Below, piece after piece: positions 31,958-34,641 of a stretch of DNA of 34,641 nt. Source of the stretch: Mogibacterium sp. (GTDB lineage: Bacteria > Bacillota > Clostridia > Peptostreptococcales > Anaerovoracaceae); contig JAFWFU010000010.1 in NCBI GenBank assembly GCA_017515425.1, positions 1 through 34,641 of the forward strand. The letters are read 5' to 3'. Below the pieces are notes generated by a model. It saw nothing but the letters and a program-made list of their open reading frames with translations. It had not been told where the DNA came from and did no database searches. The position numbers were made by a program, and so were the translations under genes. Each line of letters begins with the position of its first letter. Within the stretch, counting starts at the first letter, position 1.

Positions 31958-31982
31958 ATTTTTCGCTATTTTATACCAACAT

Positions 31983-33179
31983 TCAGATTATTTTCGACCT
32001 GCGAAGATCCTCCTTAGCGTCCTCAAATTTAATGTGCGTATAGGTGTTAAATGTAACACTTATATCCGAATGACCCATCAAATATTGAAGCGTCTTGGGA
32101 TTAATTCCGGACTTCGCCATATTGCTGCAGTAAGTATGTCTGCATACGTGTGGTGTTATTTTTGGTATTTCTTCCTTGTAAGTTTTATTGTACTTCTGTC
32201 TGATATGCTTGAAATAATGCTCCCAGTGCAGAGCTACCATAGGCATTCCGTTTTTGTCAAGGAACAGAAATCCGGATACACCGCCTACAACAGGCTCCTT
32301 ACTCGGCTTAGGTCTTCTTTCTATGATTGCCTTAAAACAGTCGCATACTTCGTCAGAAACAGGGATGACTCTGTCTCCTGCCTCCGTCTTGGGGTTCTCT
32401 ATGATGAGCTTCATATTAGACCCTCTCATAAGCTGACGCTCAATCCTAACAGTCTTAGCTTTGAAGTCTATATCATCAATAGTCAAACCACAGAATTCTG
32501 ATATTCTCATCCCTGTCTTAAAAAGAATAAACACTGCTTCATAGTATTTAGAGAAATGTCTGTCGTTCTTTGTGAACTCGATAAACTTTCTCTCTATCTT
32601 ACGAGGGACAGCATCTCTTCTGACAGAATCGTTGACCAGCACTGTAGCAAGTTCAAAGTCAAAAGGATTCTTTGGTATGAGATCATCATCCACGGCTATT
32701 CAAAATGCAGGCCTCAGAACACCACGTATATTATGGATAGTACTGTAGCTTTTTTTCTTTTCTTCCTGAAGTGATATGAGCCAGAGCTTTGCATCTGATG
32801 TCCTGACTTTATCAATCTGCCTACCGGCAAATGGATCCGTCTTGAGATAGTTAAGCACTGTCTTATATCCGGACATAGTGCTCTGCCTAACGTTACGTCT
32901 TGTCCGCGTATATCTGTCGACCAGATCATAGACTGTAATCTTACTTGCAGAATGGTGAAGCCCAAAGCTCTGCCTTTTGTAGTAGTCATCAATCATGTCT
33001 CTCAGAGCTTCACAATCTCTTTTACCTTCAGGAAGCTTGTCAGTACGTTCTAATCTCCAACTGTAGAAACACTTTTGTGTTCCATTCTCATAGAACGTGA
33101 ACCTGTATTTACCATCTTTGCTCTGGCTCTCTCCATTTCTTAGAATGCGATTTCTATTATCTCGCCTTTTAATGCTCAT
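31983..33179 (-). pseudogene. int: Tn916-type tyrosine integrase interrupted by one TGA
   Basis: The start at 33179 follows AAGGAGGAGC and gives MSIKRRDNRNRILRNGESQS, the Tn916 Int N-terminal arm-binding domain. The frame reaches RGVLRPAF, then TGA (32702-32700), then continues in the same frame as IAVDDDLIPKNPFDFELATV to 31983. Tn916 Int reads RPAFQMAVDDDLI at this place, so one codon became a stop with no insertion or deletion. All catalytic residues are downstream: Arg in TGMRISEFCGLT, HxxR in TPHVCRHTYC, His in LMGHSD and the nucleophile Tyr in NTYTH. The total is 398 codons, near the 405 of Tn916 Int. A GTG at 32693 could give a 236-residue catalytic fragment without arm binding. Unless the stop is read through, integration and excision should be impaired. 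Confidence 0.88.
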
Positions 33180-33266
33180 TATTTGCTCCTCCTTATTATT
33201 TATTAGGACGAGCCATTTGCATCGATATATGCCATTATACCATGGCATACCGATGCTCATCACTCC

Positions 33267-33479
33267 CTAAATTGCGTTTGTCTTATCTAGAAAATCTTCA
33301 AATTTTTTCCTTTTTATCAATTGCTTATTGCCGTTAAGGATGACAAACGAATTATCAGAGATATGTTCACTAACAATCTTTCTAAGTTTCTTTTCGCCAA
33401 TGTTAAAGTAAACAATTGCTTCATCGATAGTTAAAACATATTTCTCCCAGAGAGGTACTTCATAATTCTTTTCACTCAT
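33267..33479 (-). CDS. xis: Tn916-type excisionase
   Basis: This 70-residue protein (VPLWEKYVLTIDEAIVYFNI, then GEKKLRKIVSE and NGNKQLIKRKKFEDFLD) matches Tn916 Xis in length and pattern. It is a winged-helix DNA-bending factor that directs Int to excision. CAGGAGGAAC gives a strong ribosome site. It lies upstream of the integrase gene in the usual xis-int order, so a working Xis sits next to a broken Int. Confidence 0.92.
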   Translation of the reverse strand: MSEKNYEVPLWEKYVLTIDEAIVYFNIGEKKLRKIVSEHISDNSFVILNGNKQLIKRKKFEDFLDKTNAI

Positions 33480-33877
33480 TAAAAGTTCCTCCTGTTAATT
33501 TCATTATTTCTTTTAACGTGTACCGGACGGCTTTAGGTAGCCCACGGGAATCTCACCCTCGCATGGTTCTCATGTGACCCTACTCATTGCCTGCGACGCT
33601 TTTAACGCTCGGACTGTGACTATAAGGGAGTATCATTATGCCCACTACACATCACCGCCCATTGAGTTCCTACTTCAATTCCTCGATAGCATGTTTATCG
33701 CTCTTCCAATAAAAAGGAGTCATGGCGCACCTATCGCCTTGGCTCGTTGCAGTGGGAAAGTTATCCGTACCACTATGCTGCTCTGCCGTTATCTTGCAGA
33801 GCTTTCTTTGTCAAAGAACAATTATTTCCTTCTTAATGAATAAGCCGGTGGGAAGGAGACGAAGCACCGGCATCTAA
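33480..33877 (-). other. 400-base control region of the conjugative element, no confident gene
   Basis: I see no supported protein gene here. TTGACA near 33787 on the minus strand may be a promoter for xis-int. A 17-codon frame from the ATG in CGCCATGACTCC (MTPFYWKSDKHAIEELK) is possible but has no clear ribosome site. The part at about 33520-33640 is rich in short complementary segments (GTAG/CTAC closing CCCACGGG and GAGGGTGAG) and has CGTTAAAAG twice, suggesting folded leader RNA. Reading frames on the plus strand look spurious. Confidence 0.5.
33844..33871 (-). terminator. hairpin after the HTH_16 gene
   Basis: GCCGGTG (33844-33850) and CACCGGC (33865-33871) form a perfect 7-bp stem about 7 bases past the stop codon. 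The minus-strand tail CTTATTCATT is a poor U-tract, so termination may be partial and xis-int could be reached by readthrough. Confidence 0.5.
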
Positions 33878-34123
33878 TTAAATCTGGAAGGAAAGAACAG
33901 CTTCGATGCACTTGATAATCAGTTCATCGAGAATTTCCTGATCTACTGCATAACTTGATTCTCCATTTGGTTTCACAAACCTTCTTCTGGCTTGTGTCAT
34001 CATGAAGCTTTCATAATGTTGTAAAACGATTAGCATAGCTTCTGGATCACCAGCGTTTGCAGCCACAATGACATCGAATGGTAATAAGCCTCTTTCCTTG
34101 GAGTCGTTACTCATCTTTGTCAT
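33878..34123 (-). CDS. HTH_16 domain protein, Tn916 Orf8-like
   Basis: This 81-residue protein (GLLPFDVIVAANAGDPEAML, HYESFMMTQARRR, VDQEILDELIIKCIEAVLSF) matches the small helix-turn-helix proteins next to the sigma-like gene in Tn916-family elements. It probably works with that protein in regulating the element. I chose ATG 34123, with GAGGAAC ahead; it overlaps the preceding gene by 17 bases, indicating coupling. A longer frame exists but overlaps more and lacks similarity. Confidence 0.85.
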   Translation of the reverse strand: MTKMSNDSKERGLLPFDVIVAANAGDPEAMLIVLQHYESFMMTQARRRFVKPNGESSYAVDQEILDELIIKCIEAVLSFQI

Positions 34124-34541
34124 GCTTGTGTTCCTCCAAATACTGTTTAATTTTTTCGAGAGCACTATTCCTTCTGTGATTGACACTCCTTCTAGGCACA
34201 TTGAGCTTTTCAGAAATCTCATGGTCAGTCAGATTGTCGTAATAATACAGATGGACAACAGTGCGTCCCTTTTCAGGAAGACTTTCTATCGCTCTATCAA
34301 GAACGAACTTAGGAACAACTTGTCCCCCAACCAAGTAATGCGTTGGTTCCTCCTCAAAGAATTCCTCAACCATCTGAATCCTCTCTTGATCAAATGGTGA
34401 TAAATCCTCAAAGTAGTATTCATTCTCCCAGCGCTTCTTGTTCCTCCTTTTGACTTCCTTTGCTTTGTTCGCTATTGCTTTTTTGCAATAAGCATTGAAC
34501 TGGCATCGGATAAAAAATTGAATATGTTCATCTATTGACAT
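34107..34541 (-). CDS. sigma-70-like regulator, Tn916 Orf7-like
   Basis: This 144-residue protein has a basic N-terminal region (CKKAIANKAKEVKRRNKKRW) and a C-terminal region-4 helix-turn-helix (SLPEKGRTVVHLYYYDNLTD, EISEKLNVPRRSVNHRRNSA). It belongs with the sigma-factor-like Orf7 proteins of Tn916-family elements. ATG 34541 is preceded by GGAGGAGGTGGAG at ideal spacing; a GTG three codons earlier is unlikely. Its position beside the HTH_16 gene and xis-int fits the Tn916 regulatory end. The rest of the element, including any cargo, lies beyond the window. Confidence 0.88.
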   Translation of the reverse strand: MSIDEHIQFFIRCQFNAYCKKAIANKAKEVKRRNKKRWENEYYFEDLSPFDQERIQMVEEFFEEEPTHYLVGGQVVPKFVLDRAIESLPEKGRTVVHLYYYDNLTDHEISEKLNVPRRSVNHRRNSALEKIKQYLEEHKHDKDE

Positions 34542-34641
34542 AGACTCCACCTCCTCCCATACTCACAAAGTCGGTGATGTCCCCTTCCATAACCCTTCCA
34601 TGCACAAAAGTGCGAAAATAGAAAATTTTTGATAAAAAAAT

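Noticed and set aside
31854-32501. 215-codon plus-strand frame
   Set aside because: It overlaps the integrase gene in antisense, where the minus strand encodes clear Tn916-type catalytic motifs.
33574-33843. 89-codon plus-strand frame in the element control region
   Set aside because: No ribosome site, odd composition and no family; similar frames are commonly spurious translations of a conserved non-coding stretch.

Overview
The window reads as a chromosomal segment of a low-to-mid GC anaerobic Bacillota (Clostridia/Eubacteriales; a family such as Anaerovoracaceae is my guess, not shown). The reasons are a pyruvate phosphate dikinase, a single-chain dimeric-type glycyl-tRNA synthetase, an iscR-iscS-iscU cluster, strong AGGAGG ribosome sites, and the conserved gene string rpsU-yqeY-phoH-ybeY-era-recO-glyS-ppdK. 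All genes but one lie on the minus strand. No tRNA, rRNA, CRISPR array or insertion sequence was seen.

Region by region, high to low coordinate because transcription runs that way. (1) 34641-31835: the left part of a Tn916-type conjugative element, with a sigma-like protein, an HTH_16 protein, a 400-base non-coding control region, xis, and an integrase broken by one in-frame TGA; inverted integrase arm-type repeats follow. (2) 31760-29030: a low-molecular-weight protein tyrosine phosphatase, three 34-bp repeats, then a yybP-ykoY (Mn2+) riboswitch with a terminator in front of a Na/Pi-cotransporter/PhoU-domain gene. (3) 28930-23600: an OmpR-type two-component system, a lone PotD-like lipoprotein, and a second, plus-strand Na/Pi-cotransporter gene. 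(4) 23470-21700: a secreted surface protein with 26-residue MF-x2-C repeats, then iscR-iscS-iscU with a promoter whose spacer holds a near-ideal Rrf2-type operator, a large intercistronic hairpin, and a decayed RelB/DinJ antitoxin. (5) 19060-13588: a MacA/MacB-like efflux operon (adaptor, ATPase, permease) followed by its response regulator and histidine kinase. (6) 13394-9821: a PyrK-like flavoprotein that has lost two of four iron-sulfur cysteines, then an SPFH protein and a zinc-ribbon membrane protein resembling B. subtilis YdjI/YdjG. (7) 9782-3177: the rpsU to glyS housekeeping string. (8) 3090-1: a tandem pair of tiny membrane-peptide genes with a possible antisense RNA, and ppdK running off the window.

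Three themes recur. Several spacers on this strand consist of short tandem repeats (8, 10, 17, 17 and 34 bp), each with its own unit sequence. Two small genes are broken by a one-base loss in a homopolymer, which may be biological or an assembly error. Phosphate, manganese and membrane/envelope stress functions are concentrated between 31 kb and 9.8 kb, and the Mn2+ riboswitch in front of a phosphate-transporter-like gene is the observation I would follow first.
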